Both the position numbers and the translations under genes were made by a program. Of a stretch of DNA of 64,000 nt, positions 1-10,630 are shown in pieces (position 1 is the first letter of the stretch; every line of letters starts with the position of its first letter). The notes under the pieces were generated by a model. It searched no databases and was not told the DNA's origin. It worked only from the letters and a program-made list of their open reading frames with translations. This DNA comes from Xestospongia bergquistia (Eukaryota; Porifera; Demospongiae; Haplosclerida; Petrosiidae). The DNA lies in NCBI GenBank assembly GCA_963965975.1, contig OZ014422.1, forward strand, positions 1,488,001-1,552,000, given 5' to 3'.

Positions 1-3000
1 CAACCCACACAATGAAAGGACCTCCTTATCTGGTATAGTGGTCATGTCTGTTCCACAACCAGTTATAATAATGACATGTGGTTATTTAAAGGAAAAGGAA
101 TTACAGCTGGCAGTGACTGGGAAAAGGTTATAACTATGATAAGTAATGAAGAGTCTATCAGTATTATACTGGGACCACTTGGTAGACATGTTGTTTAAAT
201 TAATGCTTTTCCTTACTTCCTACTTCAACAAATGACCACTTATGAATTAGACAGTTTTACGTGTGAACACACCCTAACACAAATACCAAATAAGGTGTCT
301 GACCTTTAGTATATTTTGAAGTGAGTCCAAAGGAGCTTCACTCAGTATAGCTAGAATATTCACTAGAACTTCATGTTCAACTTCACTAATACGTTCTGCT
401 TGTGATGACACAAGTCCACCATCATAATGATAGATATCAGTTAATAATTTAGAAATGTTGATATGTGATTGACTTAATATGATCGGAGAGAGTCTTTGAT
501 ATAAACATACAGTGTGCATAATTCTGTTAAGCACAAGAAATGGACATCTTGAAATGTCTGTCAAAACAAGAAGTCATCATATACTTAAAGACATTTATAA
601 TCAACATGATATCTATATTCAGCAGTAGGGACTTTTTAATACTATGTAATCAACATTCCTATAATTTTATAATAATTCCAAGGAAGCCATCACCAACATA
701 GTGACTGCTGTGTCATGATCTTTATACCATATATGTTTATTAATAATTAGATATAGCTGCTTCAAAAACTTTCCCAATATAAATATTCTACAATGCAAAA
801 CATAGTATATAGTGCACAAACACAGTATACTGTAGTGTACAAATATAGTATACTGTAGTGTACAAATATAGTATACTGTAGTGTACAAATATAGTATACT
901 GTAGTGTACAAATATAGTATACTATAGTGTACAAATATAGTATACTGTAGTACACAAATATAGTATACTATAATGCACAAATATAATATACTATATATAG
1001 TGCACAAATATAGTATACTATAGTGCACAAATATAGTATACTATAGTGAACTAATATAGCAAATGTATTAGTGTAGTATTATATACTACATTGTAGACTG
1101 CATTATACTGTATTGTGCACAGTATACTAATACATATTAATATATTATAAATATACTATACTATACAGCACAAATATACCATAAATGTCAAAATTTTCGA
1201 GGTAATTATATTTTCACGGTTGACACAAAATGCGAAAATTAGACTCGAAAATAATTAATAATTAATAATCAAATTTTTGCGGTTGATACAAAACGTGAAA
1301 TTATGAGTTCAGGAAAAATTTACACAGAAAGTTTGAGAAGCAAAAATTTTGACATTTACAGTAGTCCACAATATAGTATACTATAGTCCACAAGATAGTA
1401 TACTATAGATCACAAGATAATAATCTATACAAATACATTTGCAGTATACTAAGGTGTAGCACCATAATCAGTCTTAGATGTTCTGGTAAAAATGAATGAT
1501 CATCATTGTAAATTCAGATGTAGAAGTCATCATTTAGTGCTAACACTTTTACTAACTAATAAACAATTAAATAGCTTGCCTTCATTTCTAGCTAACAAAT
1601 CAACTTGGTCACTTGGTATCGTTGTTTTAGGGGTGTGGTTTCCATTACAGAGTTTTATTGTGCCATGTCTTACTAACATCATAGTTTTAACATCAGGGAG
1701 AAGTCGAAGGAGAGAATCACATAAAAGTCTCTGGACTAAATAGAGGGAAATTATATTATAATAAATGAATATTTTTACTTACCATCATCTTTTAAATTAT
1801 TTTGTAATTTAATACCTCTTTCTAAAACAACAACAATAACTCGTAAACATAAATCTTGAACCACCAAACATGAATTCTAGAAAACAAGGCATTTTAAATA
1901 TTATATATAATAAATATAAATTAAATTTTCTACATTTTACTATTATTTGAGAGCTCAGTGTAACTATGACAACAGAACAGCTCATATAATACAGATACAG
2001 TAATATAACAATCCTGTATTATTTGTATTCACTACATAATATAAAAAGATCATCATAGCTCTCTATTATTGAGACCAGTAGTAACCACTAACATAATTAC
2101 ATACTACCATATTGTAGACTATATGAATATTATTAGTATCTCAATAAGAGCACAATTTATTTAATACATACATACTGGATATCCTATTGTAGATATTGTA
2201 GACTATATTATTAGTATCTCAATAAGAGCACAATTTATTTAATACATACATACTGGATATCCTATTGTAGACTATATGAATATTATTAGTATCTCAATAA
2301 GAGCATACTTTATTTAATACATACATACTGGATATCCTATTGTAGACTATATGAATATTATTAGTATCTCAATAAGAGCACAATTTATTTAATACATACA
2401 TACTAGATATAAAGAGTCGTTATCATTAATCGTAATTGTTATATGAAAATTATTAGCAATGAGTGGTAGTAATACCTAATTAATGAAAGTGTTTAATACA
2501 TCCATTGTAAATAATATATCTACAGTAGACCATGTGAACGGATATAGTATATTAATACATCTGGTTAATTATTATAAATATTAATAGTTACCTGTATTCC
2601 GTTACTTAATATAAGACGAGTCAATATTGGAGGACAACAATATGACAACAGTGTAGTAATTGGAACACTAGTAATATTATCTTCTAAATGACATTGTATT
2701 GTTAAGTTGTATATATGAGGCAGAGATGACAAAATCTGAGAGAGAGGGAGAGAGACAGTTTAACCATCTGGTTGTCTATTTATCCATTAAAAACTTACTG
2801 ACAGAACTAGTTCCATATTCCACATCCACTTCTGACTAAGTTTTGGTTCCAGATCTAGTGACGCTCCTTTTAAAAATGGCATTAAAATGTCTGGAGAAGT
2901 TGATATCATAGATGTAATGAGTTTTCTCACTCGCAGTTGTTCCAGAAAGGAACAGAGACGAAATGCAAGGTGTAACAACACAGGATTGTTAATTCTAATG

Positions 3001-4751
3001 AGATAGACAACGATAGTAAGAGAGAGAGAGAGAGAGAGAGACAAAGACTCACTTGTCAGTGTTGGAGAGAAATGTTGACGATAAGAAACATATCCCATAT
3101 TTAATGTCTGATCCCAAGGTATACAGAATTTCATAAACAATTTCTTTAATGGTATCTTCATGATAATTAGAGTCACATAATAACTGAACTAAATAGTTCA
3201 AATTGAATTTACTGAATAACAATATTTTTGTTTTCTTTGCTATATACTTGTTAAGTACAACCTAAAAAATGAATATCACTTATATAGGTTTTGAAAATGT
3301 TCACAACAAAAATGAAATGTTTATGATAATAAATGTAGGAAATGAAAGCTTGAAAAATACAAGTGAAGTCAGATAGAGTACATATAATCATTAGTTAAAA
3401 ATATAAATACCTTGTCATGTATAGTAGATAGAAATAACTCTGTAATCTCGGGTGGATCCTTTGACAAACCACGAAATAGGATCGTCATAAACTCTAGTAT
3501 AATATGGAGGAACGAATAGATAAAAGGATTGATAAGGGAATTAATGGATGAATAGATGAATTAATGGACGAATACAAGGTATAGAATTAGTGTTATAAGA
3601 ACTAACTCTTTTTTTGTATAGCTTCACTAATTATGTTCGAGTCACCAACTATCAAAAAAGCTAATGCAAATTTGATAAAGCACACACGGACAGAATCCTC
3701 AGTGTCCTATTAAAACGATACAATGTATTGTTTAAATGACACATCAAAAATCCAACACCATGTATGATATTATCTACAACTACTGTTACTACTTCTAAAT
3801 GAATTGTCAGTTATTAAATTTAACACCTTCTAACAATAATACTTATCAAGTACATCGTCTATTAGTATTACACATACCTTATATTTCTTATGACGATGTG
3901 GTAAAGCATTAAGTGAAGACAATCCAAAATCAAATAAGACAAGAAATTCAGTAGCTGTTGCTGGTCCTTGCATTACTACAGCTGTGAGTAATCTTAGAGC
4001 AGCTGCACAGAGAATATCAGGTTTGTTGGGAGATAATGAGAAATAGATTGATCCAAGGTGAGAGGAGAGAAGACTTGTAGCTAGTCTAGATCCAATTGAT
4101 TGATATAGCTTGTTGTCGTCAGTGAGTTGTGTTGTTTCCGAGTCCACAACAGCAGTAAAGAGAAATATTTGCTCCAATAATAGCAAACATATTAATATCT
4201 ATAAATTAAAGATAATAGTCATAAATTAGAACCAGTGAACAGAGACTATGCAACCATGGTTACTATTATTTGTTAACCACATCCATAAAATATTACATCA
4301 TACACTAAAATGGTGTATGAACGAGTATTAACTTGCAAAAGTCTTTCATCATGATTGTTATTATTATTGTTATTATTATTATTATTGTTATTATTATTGT
4401 TATTGTTATTATTACTATTATTAATGTACCTCATCTTGGGATTGTCCTTTTGTAGACAATTCTAGAGACTCCATTACATGGTTACACTCTGGATGAGCGA
4501 GTATATAACTGGAGATAATATCATTTCCATTATATTCTGATAACTCTTTCCAAAACAAAGTAAGACCTAGAATAGCATAATTATAAACTCAACAATATTC
4601 ACATTTTAGCCAAACCTGCTGATAATGTGTCTGGCTTGGTCAAAAGATTTAAAACTTTTTGAAATGTATTTTCTTTTCTATCATAACACTTCTTTTTTTT
4701 TCGAGGTGTCTCTAAATCCTCTGTCTCTCTGCTCCTCTTCAAAGCAGCCAT
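1..4751 (-). CDS. URB1: URB1 (nucleolar pre-ribosomal-associated protein 1), N-terminal half, partial
   Basis: URB1/Npa1 is a large nucleolar HEAT-like scaffold needed for early 60S (pre-27S rRNA) assembly. The ATG is at 4751-4749 and is followed by a basic nuclear-signal-like stretch (KRSRETED, PRKKKKC). Coding blocks, in order on the minus strand, lie near 4751-4617, 4568-4431, 4201-3877, 3710-3612, 3515-3412, 3260-3052, 3028-2801, 2695-2592, 1876-1785, 1738-1590 and 564-312. Recognisable URB1 blocks are LTAVVMQGPAT (human MTAMVTQGPEA), FALAFLIVGD (human FALSFLIAGD), VVLNKYIAK (human VVHNKNITK) and HTVCLYQRLSP (human QVICLYQKVVP). The order and spacing match the first ~600 residues of the human protein. 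The gene runs off the left edge. Introns are longer than elsewhere and full of simple repeats. The small exons from 2695 to 1590 are the least certain. Confidence 0.88.
22..198 (+). other. Possible terminal coding exon at left edge, unassigned
   Basis: An open frame of about 59 codons starts after an in-frame TGA at 19-21 and ends in TAA at 196-198. It contains WYSGH, which recalls the His-Gly block of caspase-like folds, but no matching Cys block is visible. It may be the last exon of a plus-strand gene starting outside the window, or chance open sequence in a URB1 intron. The minus strand here does not resemble the URB1 sequence expected after the exon at 312-564, so this stretch is not clearly URB1 coding either. 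Function unknown. Confidence 0.2.
795..1060. repeat. AT-rich tandem repeat, ~23 bp unit
   Basis: About eleven head-to-tail copies of a unit like GTAGTGTACAAATATAGTATACT lie in a URB1 intron. Related degenerate copies continue to about 1150 and resume at 1370-1420. The repeat opens long frames rich in YYIC/YTIFVHYS on the minus strand, which are artefacts of the repeat. GTATAC and TATAGTA palindromic cores allow hairpins. Confidence 0.85.
1182..1359. mobile_element. MITE-like element with terminal inverted repeats
   Basis: The element is about 178 bp. It begins TAAATGTCAAAATTTT and ends with the reverse complement AAAATTTTGACATTTA. The outer TA dinucleotides could be a TA target duplication, as in Tc1/mariner-derived MITEs. 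Two internal subrepeats (CGGTTGACACAAAATGCGAAAATTA and CGGTTGATACAAAACGTGAAATTA) are related to each other. It is non-coding and lies in a URB1 intron, between two parts of the 23-bp repeat. Confidence 0.65.
2140..2410. repeat. Tandem duplication, ~75 bp unit
   Basis: Three to four consecutive units each contain ATTATTAGTATCTCAATAAGAGCA followed by TTTATTTAATACATACATACTGG and then ATCCTATTGTAGACTATAT. It is intronic in URB1 and not coding. Confidence 0.75.
3018..3045. repeat. (GA)n microsatellite
   Basis: A GA run directly adjoins a URB1 exon boundary. On the coding (minus) strand it is the pyrimidine (CT)n tract between two URB1 exons and may serve as splice-site polypyrimidine sequence. 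Confidence 0.7.
4349..4425. repeat. (ATT/GTT)n microsatellite
   Basis: Trinucleotide run of ATT with interspersed GTT units in a URB1 intron. Confidence 0.8.
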
Positions 4752-5126
4752 GCTGTCCAACGTGAGTTTTGAACATGCGCAGTGATCACTAGCCCACGTG
4801 TAACATAGTGGGCGTGACCATGATCATGAACAGACCTTTGAGCCTTTTATATCAAGTATTTATCATAAGACAGAGCTACAGGCTAATTTCTACATCTCAA
4901 AGTAAAAATTCTAATAAATTATTCATTTATTAGTTTAATATATACTTTTAATAACGTTATTTTATATAATATGTATATATTTCAATAATAATATCATTCT
5001 GTATATACTAGATCATTTGAATATTGTACAATATCAAGAATTACAAGGAGTAAGTTATGTTGTTGATAGCATTGCATATTCAAATGATGTTAATCTATTG
5101 CATACTTATGGTAGTCATCATCTCAG
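4752..5126. promoter_or_regulatory. Head-to-head intergenic region, URB1 / MRPS18C
   Basis: URB1 is read leftward from 4751 and MRPS18C rightward. The first MRPS18C exon (mitochondrial targeting part) should lie in this interval but could not be defined. A donor-like GGAGTAAGT near 5048-5056 is a candidate end for it. The region is AT-rich; no TATA box could be singled out. Confidence 0.45.
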
Positions 5127-5620
5127 AGTTTAGTTGAAGAAGAAACGAGTAATGTTATAAATAATAGAGAAATTAAAACTCACAAGAAAGTGATTGAAAA
5201 TGGCATCAATAACTGTCCCAATAATTGTTTATGTTCCAATAAAATCAACATTGATTATAAGGTAATATCAAACTGCAAAATAATATTTTAGTATTTCCTT
5301 TACCAACAGAATCCGAGATTATTGTCCCAATTTGTCTCCTCTCAAACTGGAATGATTCTGCCCAGAACTTTTACAAGTACTTTATATGTACGTATTAACA
5401 AGACAAATGATAATATGTCCTTGTTAGAAATATGTATGAAGAAACAAAGAGAAATAGCTAAAGCTATAAAGAGATCTAGAACAATGGGTCAGTAACACTA
5501 CACAGCTAAACAATAGTTTATCTTTTGTACAATACTATTATAATTTATTTCATCTTTACAGGTTTTATGCCATATACCTCTAAACTACCAGAGTATCTAG
5601 ACGATCCTAAACTGTTTTAA
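5127..5620 (+). CDS. MRPS18C: Mitochondrial ribosomal protein bS18m (MRPS18C type)
   Basis: A small-subunit mitoribosome protein of the bacterial S18 family. Exons are near 5127-5261, 5310-5376, 5428-5487 and 5563-5620, with introns under 80 bp. The frame reads through ...CPNNCLCSNKINIDYK, then NPRLLSQFVSSQTG, then KICMKKQREIAKAIKRS and finally GFMPYTSKLPEYLDDPKLF before the stop. Each block aligns with human MRPS18C ([52 protein letters not shown]). The CxxC-like pair in the first block matches the CILC position of the family. The transit-peptide exon upstream was not located, so the 5' end is incomplete. Confidence 0.85.
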
Positions 5621-5765
5621 TAATGTAATTATAACAATAAGTTCTATACTAATAGTATTATCATTATTGAATCAGCAAATTAAATTGTTATAATTCATCT
5701 TTAGTAGCAAATTAGAATTTACAATGTAAACATGATTGTAGTTGGTAAACTGCTGACTGAATTAA

Positions 5766-7151
5766 TCGGTTTTCTTGTCTGCTTTGCTTGAACGGCTATC
5801 TAAGTTGAGTACTTCCACTTTCAGAAAATTTGCTATTGTTTTAGCAATGTCCTCGTGTGACCTTGAAAAAATCAGTTATTAAATGTACAACAAGCTGGCC
5901 CAAATTTAGGTCTCAAAGGGTTAATTAATTAATTAATTAATTAATGGTATCCTATATTCAGAAGACACTACAATGTTATCTTATATCTCCCAACAAGCCA
6001 CTGTATAACTACAGATTCCAATTAAATGTGAGACTTCCTCTACTAATTTGTCTGGGACACTCTGTTTGCTTACTTCCTATTTCCATAAGTAGCAGCTGCT
6101 GTCACTGATAACGTTAGTCCACTAGCATATAATAGAACAATCTATTGATTGTTGATAAATATTGTTAAATCTATAATATAGTGTATTACCTGATGTGCTG
6201 TTCCTAAAATGGTTGGTTTGACACTTTCAATCTTCACAGAAACTACTTCACTGAGCTCAGAGACAACTGTTGAAAATTCAAAACAAAACATGATTAAACA
6301 TTATAACAATATCCACTGTCATTACATTATAGTCAGACTAGAGCGCATACAATCTGGAACTATTATACAGCAACCATGTGCTTATAGTGGATATTATGTA
6401 TATAAGTATCTCTTACTTTTCCTCTTATAGTCAACAGTATATTTCTGTAATATACGAGCATTCATCATAGTGATAGCACCTTTTTGTTTGTCAAAAATGC
6501 ACTCCTGAATTAGAAAAAGAACAGTTTAATAGAACATTCTATAATGAGAGAAGGAGAAGAAGGACGTACTTCATATTTTTCAGTTGCTAAGTAACAAAAC
6601 CACAGTCCTAGAGCGTAACACAAGTAACCCAAGTAAAGATATTCTGCAAAAAAATTACAACATTTAAGTCTGTACTACTGATAAAATAGGAATAGAAGGG
6701 GCTAGGGGGGTTTCAGCCCTCCTAACTTTTAAGAAGAGGGCTAAGGGGACTTTAGCCCTCTCAACTTTTCCTAGTACTGACACAATTTCCTTAATGATAA
6801 TGAAGTGCTAATAATGTCTTGTGTCAAGTAATTAGTAAAGGTTTTTGGCTATGCGAGGTTATGTTAGCCCCCCCTCCCCCCCTCCTCCCAACTTCGATTA
6901 CGTTCCTATGACTGATAGTATTATATTTGGGATGTTACATTAGTTTAATATTAGGATAGACTCCTAATATTAATAATAAGTGTCTTACGTGCTTGAAGAG
7001 ATACAAAATGAGTGATTGCCCATAGAACTGTAGAAGTAAACACTATTAAAATCAATAAGAACGTCAACTTACCAAGAAAAAGAACCAAAGACTTCCATGT
7101 TGGATTTCTTTTAAGATGGAGAATATTGTCATCTTGATGGACAACATACAT
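5766..7151 (-). CDS. CYBC1: Cytochrome b-245 chaperone 1 homolog (CYBC1/Eros)
   Basis: CYBC1 is an ER membrane protein that stabilises the NADPH oxidase gp91phox/p22phox heterodimer in vertebrates. The chosen ATG (7151) gives MYVVHQDDNILHLKRNP, lining up with the human start (MYMQ...LHLKRAP). An upstream ATG at 7238 is in frame but adds 29 residues without a counterpart. Two membrane segments follow (LVLFLVFTSTVLWAI and YLGYLCYALGLWFCYLA). Next come ECIFDKQKGAI (human EAIFDKSTGKV), VVSELSEVVSVKIE (human LLHDVRDVSVEEE) and the C-terminal HEDIAKTIANFLKVEVLNL (human EAIAKLITSFLELHCL). The total is about 185 aa, close to human (187). There are about seven short exons. The last junction joins AA to a G after an AAG acceptor near 5850. 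Confidence 0.82.
5919..5945. repeat. (TTAA)n microsatellite
   Basis: Tandem TTAA run in the last CYBC1 intron. Confidence 0.8.
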
Positions 7152-7232
7152 ATAATAATTACTGAATATTCCCATAGCTGTACTCAGATAGAAGTAATGG
7201 GCGGGTCTGTCACGACTTCCTTTATTTGCAAG
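7152..7232. promoter_or_regulatory. Short divergent promoter, CYBC1 / glycosidase-like gene
   Basis: Only about 80 bp separate the preferred CYBC1 ATG (7151, minus) and the ATG at 7233 (plus) of the secreted protein. The plus ATG and the alternative minus ATG (7238) share the palindrome ATGCAT at 7233-7238. The 5' UTRs must therefore be very short or overlap antisense. Confidence 0.55.
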
Positions 7233-10200
7233 ATGCATTCAAATCCTACATTACCTTTTGTTATAGTTCTCCTAGCAAATGTTTGTTTTTCTAAGCCTCC
7301 AGACTGGTTAGTTCACGAAATACAAGATGAGGTAACTGTATAAAAGTATAAAGGTCAATTATATATTTATTATTTTAAATCTCCTTTTCAGGTCACTCTC
7401 TCAACTCCTGATGCATCACATTTGATCCTCTCCAACGGTCTTATCACCAGAGAATTTCTACTCTCTCCAAATTTTGGTACTGTTGACTTTAGAAGTGAGT
7501 CCACTGGTCGTTCCATACTTCGTACCATTGCCACAGAAGCAAACATCACTCTGGATGGCATTCAATACAATATTGGAGGACTGTCAACTACTTCCAGCAC
7601 TCATGTTTATCTAAATCGCTCATCTCTGGTCATTACAGCTGATCCAAATGCATTTCAGTATATTCGTTATAGTCAAAGCAAACCTCTTGCCCCTTTCCAT
7701 TGGGAGCCTGGTTTGAGGTTCTCTCCAATGACTGCCAACTGGCCTCCTAAGGGACTACATCTCCAGGTTGATTTCAAGGCTCCGGCAAATGTCAGAATCC
7801 CTCAACATGCAGACATTACTGTGTCCATGCATTATGAAATGTATCAAGGTCTCCCTATTATGGCTAAATGGATGACTGTTTCCATTGATAATAATACAAA
7901 GTCTCCTGTAGAAATAAATTCTGTTATCGTAGAATATCTTCCAGTTCAAAAGCCATATGCTCCATGGAATTACGGTTTCTTATCAAAGCCATGGGAATTA
8001 GGCAGTGGAATGACTGGTTCATGGTTGTATGTTGAAACAGATCAAGCTCATGGCACTGTTATTGACTTTATAGACGATCCTTTACTGAGTGCAGGTGCTA
8101 GTGAACCCATACTACGGTGTACATATTATTCGTCAGGTCCTGGTGTCATTTTAGGCAATGGTACCTACAAAACTATGACAGAATTTGAAAGTTTTAGAGT
8201 TATAGAACTAGTCACAGATACCAATGATCGAGAGAGAGTTGGTCTTAGTCGTCACCGACTGACTCGACTTCTCAATCCTCAGACACAAGAAAATCCAATT
8301 TTCTTCCATGCTACAAATAGCACGTCTAGTGGATTCAAACAGGGAATTGATCAAATGGTTGAGGTGGGATTTGAAATGTACATATATAGTTTTGGTTCTG
8401 GGTTCTCTTTGGAGAGTACTAGCTCAGAGTATTTGAAGGAGATTAAGGAGAATATTGAGTATGCTAAGTCAAAAGGAATAGAAGTTGGAGGGTAAGAGAA
8501 TAGTTTGTCTTGTGGTTAATATCAATGTGTCTCTTGTGTTTGATATTATAGTGTTCGGCTATTTATCGAGAAGATTTAATTTGTGGTAGTGAACTTTTTC
8601 CTTTTTTTAGGTATGATCTGATATGTTTGGAGAGAGGTCATGGAGGTTATGGTCATGATGTTGGTTCACAATGGGATGCTGTGGATCCTGCTACTAATAA
8701 GCTCACAACTAATGCTTGCTTTGCATCAGGATGGTAAAATTACTGGGACATTGCAACTAGTAGCAAATATTGTATTAGTTTTGGCATTGATGTAACATTG
8801 ATTTGACATTGATGTGACATTGAGTTGACATTGATTATGATATGACATTGATTTAGTTAGCATTGAATGCCATTGATGTGACATTGATTATGATATGACA
8901 TTGATTTAGCATTGATATGAAATTGATTTAGCATTAATGTGACATTGATCATGATATGACATTGATTTAGCATTGATGTGACATTGATATGACATTGATT
9001 TAGCATTGATGTGACATTGAGTTGACATTGATCATGATATGACATGATCTCTTACTCATAGGTATGATAAACTACGAGGAATCATAATGAATTTTATAAA
9101 CCAAACAGGACTCTCTATGTTAGAGACTGATGGACCATATGGTGGAGGACCTTGTGGTTCTACAGATCATGACCATCATATTGGAGCTGATGACAGTATT
9201 TACTGGCAAACAAGACTACAGGTCAATAAAAGAAAGGCACAAATTTAGTAACGTGTGCACTATTTTTTCTCTGTAGGGTGAGATGTATAAGGAACTAAAG
9301 AATATGAATATATTTATAAATCAGCCTGACTTCTACTTTTATCAAGGAGGCAATAAAGTGGGGATGGGCTACAACGAAAATCAGTACAGCTTGCCAAGAT
9401 GGGAAGATTTGACTGTTAGTAGACAGGTCAGTCTTAGATTTATTGTTAATGTATAATTATTCATTGAGTGTTTTATGAGTAAAGATAGTTTGTTAAGTAG
9501 TAAATAACTTATTCGTAGATGACTATAGATAATTGTTCCTTTCTCACGTTATAGCGACAAATTTATTTCTTATTAAAAATATTAAGCTGTACATTTATAA
9601 ACCATTAATTTTTTTATTTTCATTTCAGAGTATGTATGACGATACTTATCACCTCTTACCAACACAAGGTTGGATGTTTGTACCTATTGTGGTGTATCAT
9701 GCAGGTGGATCTGCCGCTATGTTTGAACCATTAGAATCTCATCTACTGGAATACGAATGGGCACTGGCACAGTACATGGGGTATGGTGTGGCGGCATGTT
9801 ATCGTGGCAATGTCCTATATGATGGACCAAAATCTCAAGCTATAGTTAAGAAATGGGTATCTTTCTTCAAACAATATCGAGATATTTTGATCAGTGATAT
9901 TGTCCATGTAAGACGTCCAGATATGCAAGGTAAGACATCATGCACCCATCAAGCTATACATAGAATAGAACACAGAGCATCTTAGCACTTCTTATGACAA
10001 TGATATTCATTCTGCTTTAGATATTGATGTCATTTTACACGTCAACCCATTCATTGAGAACCGAGGTCTTGCTATGGTCTTTAATCCTACGTCATACACA
10101 CTCACACGTAATCTCTCACTTCCACTTTACTATACTGGACTGGATACATCAGCAATTGTCTTCCATGAAGGTCAACAGCCTGGACAAGCTTATAACCTGC

Positions 10201-10277
10201 AACGAGATTATTCAGTATCGATTTCATTTACTATGATGCCTGAAACCATCACTTGGTTTCTAATTAAAGCACCATAA
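7233..10277 (+). CDS. Secreted glycoside-hydrolase-like protein (alpha-galactosidase-like TIM barrel)
   Basis: Seven exons, about 7233-7330, 7392-8491, 8611-8733, 9062-9221, 9277-9426, 9629-9929 and 10021-10277, join in frame. The start gives a signal peptide (MHSNPTLPFVIVLLANVCFS). The first ~350 residues look like the beta-sandwich N-terminal domain of GH36/melibiase-type enzymes, with HYEMYQGLPIMAKWMTV. A barrel-like region follows, with GYDLICLERG, SMLETDGPYGGGP (candidate acidic catalytic residues E/D), NQPDFYFYQGGNK and ACYRGNVLYDGP. A C-terminal beta domain has LAMVFNPTSYTLTRNLSLPLYYTG. The layout recalls large secreted proteins of planctomycete-type bacteria annotated as glycosidases; that is from memory and unverified. 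N-glycosylation sites are present. Substrate unknown. Confidence 0.6.
8765..9050. repeat. Intronic minisatellite (GACATTGAT)n
   Basis: Degenerate tandem units based on TGACATTGAT(A/G)TGACATTGATTTAGCATTGATG fill the intron after exon 3 of the glycosidase-like gene. They create a minus-strand frame with QCHINVTSMLN repeats that is not a gene. Confidence 0.85.
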
Positions 10278-10630
10278 ATATACTTTGTTGTACTGAAATG
10301 TTAACTTCCTAAACCAAGAACAGCTTTTTGATATGGTTTGAATTTATTTGTTGAGTTAAACTTATTGCAAATATGTATATTATTTAACTAATGTATTTAA
10401 TATATTATTTAACTAATGTATTTAATATATTATTTAACTAATGTATTTAATATATTATTTAACTAATGTATTTAATATATTATTTAACTAATGTATTTAA
10501 TATATTATTTAACTAATGTATTTAATATATGTATTTAATTTACGTATTCAGCTGTAGTCGGCATGATAGAGGTACACAGCTAAGCAAGTTTCTTCTTAAT
10601 TTAATTGAAAGTAACAATTCATTCAAAGTT
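10278..10630. repeat. Convergent 3' region with 25-bp tandem repeat
   Basis: This lies between the converging ends of the glycosidase-like gene and the sulfatase gene. At about 10378-10530 there are six near-perfect copies of TATTTAACTAATGTATTTAA plus TATAT (25 bp), pure A/T apart from one C and one G per unit. Nothing else is recognisable. Confidence 0.9.

Noticed and set aside
667-1028. Long minus-strand frames of repeated YYICTLQYTIFVHYS
   Set aside because: They are translations of a 23-bp AT repeat in a URB1 intron; length multiples and palindromes keep the frame open by chance.
1492-1743. Plus-strand frame of 83 codons
   Set aside because: It is antisense to a URB1 exon; the minus strand gives the URB1-like reading (RLLCDSLLRLLPDVKT).
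8857-9045. Minus-strand frame with QCHINVTSMLN repeats
   Set aside because: Artefact of the intronic GACATTGAT minisatellite.
10024-10236. Alternative plus frame MMSFYTSTHSLRTEV
   Set aside because: Out of frame with the last exon of the glycosidase-like gene, which continues as DIDVILHVNPFIENRG.
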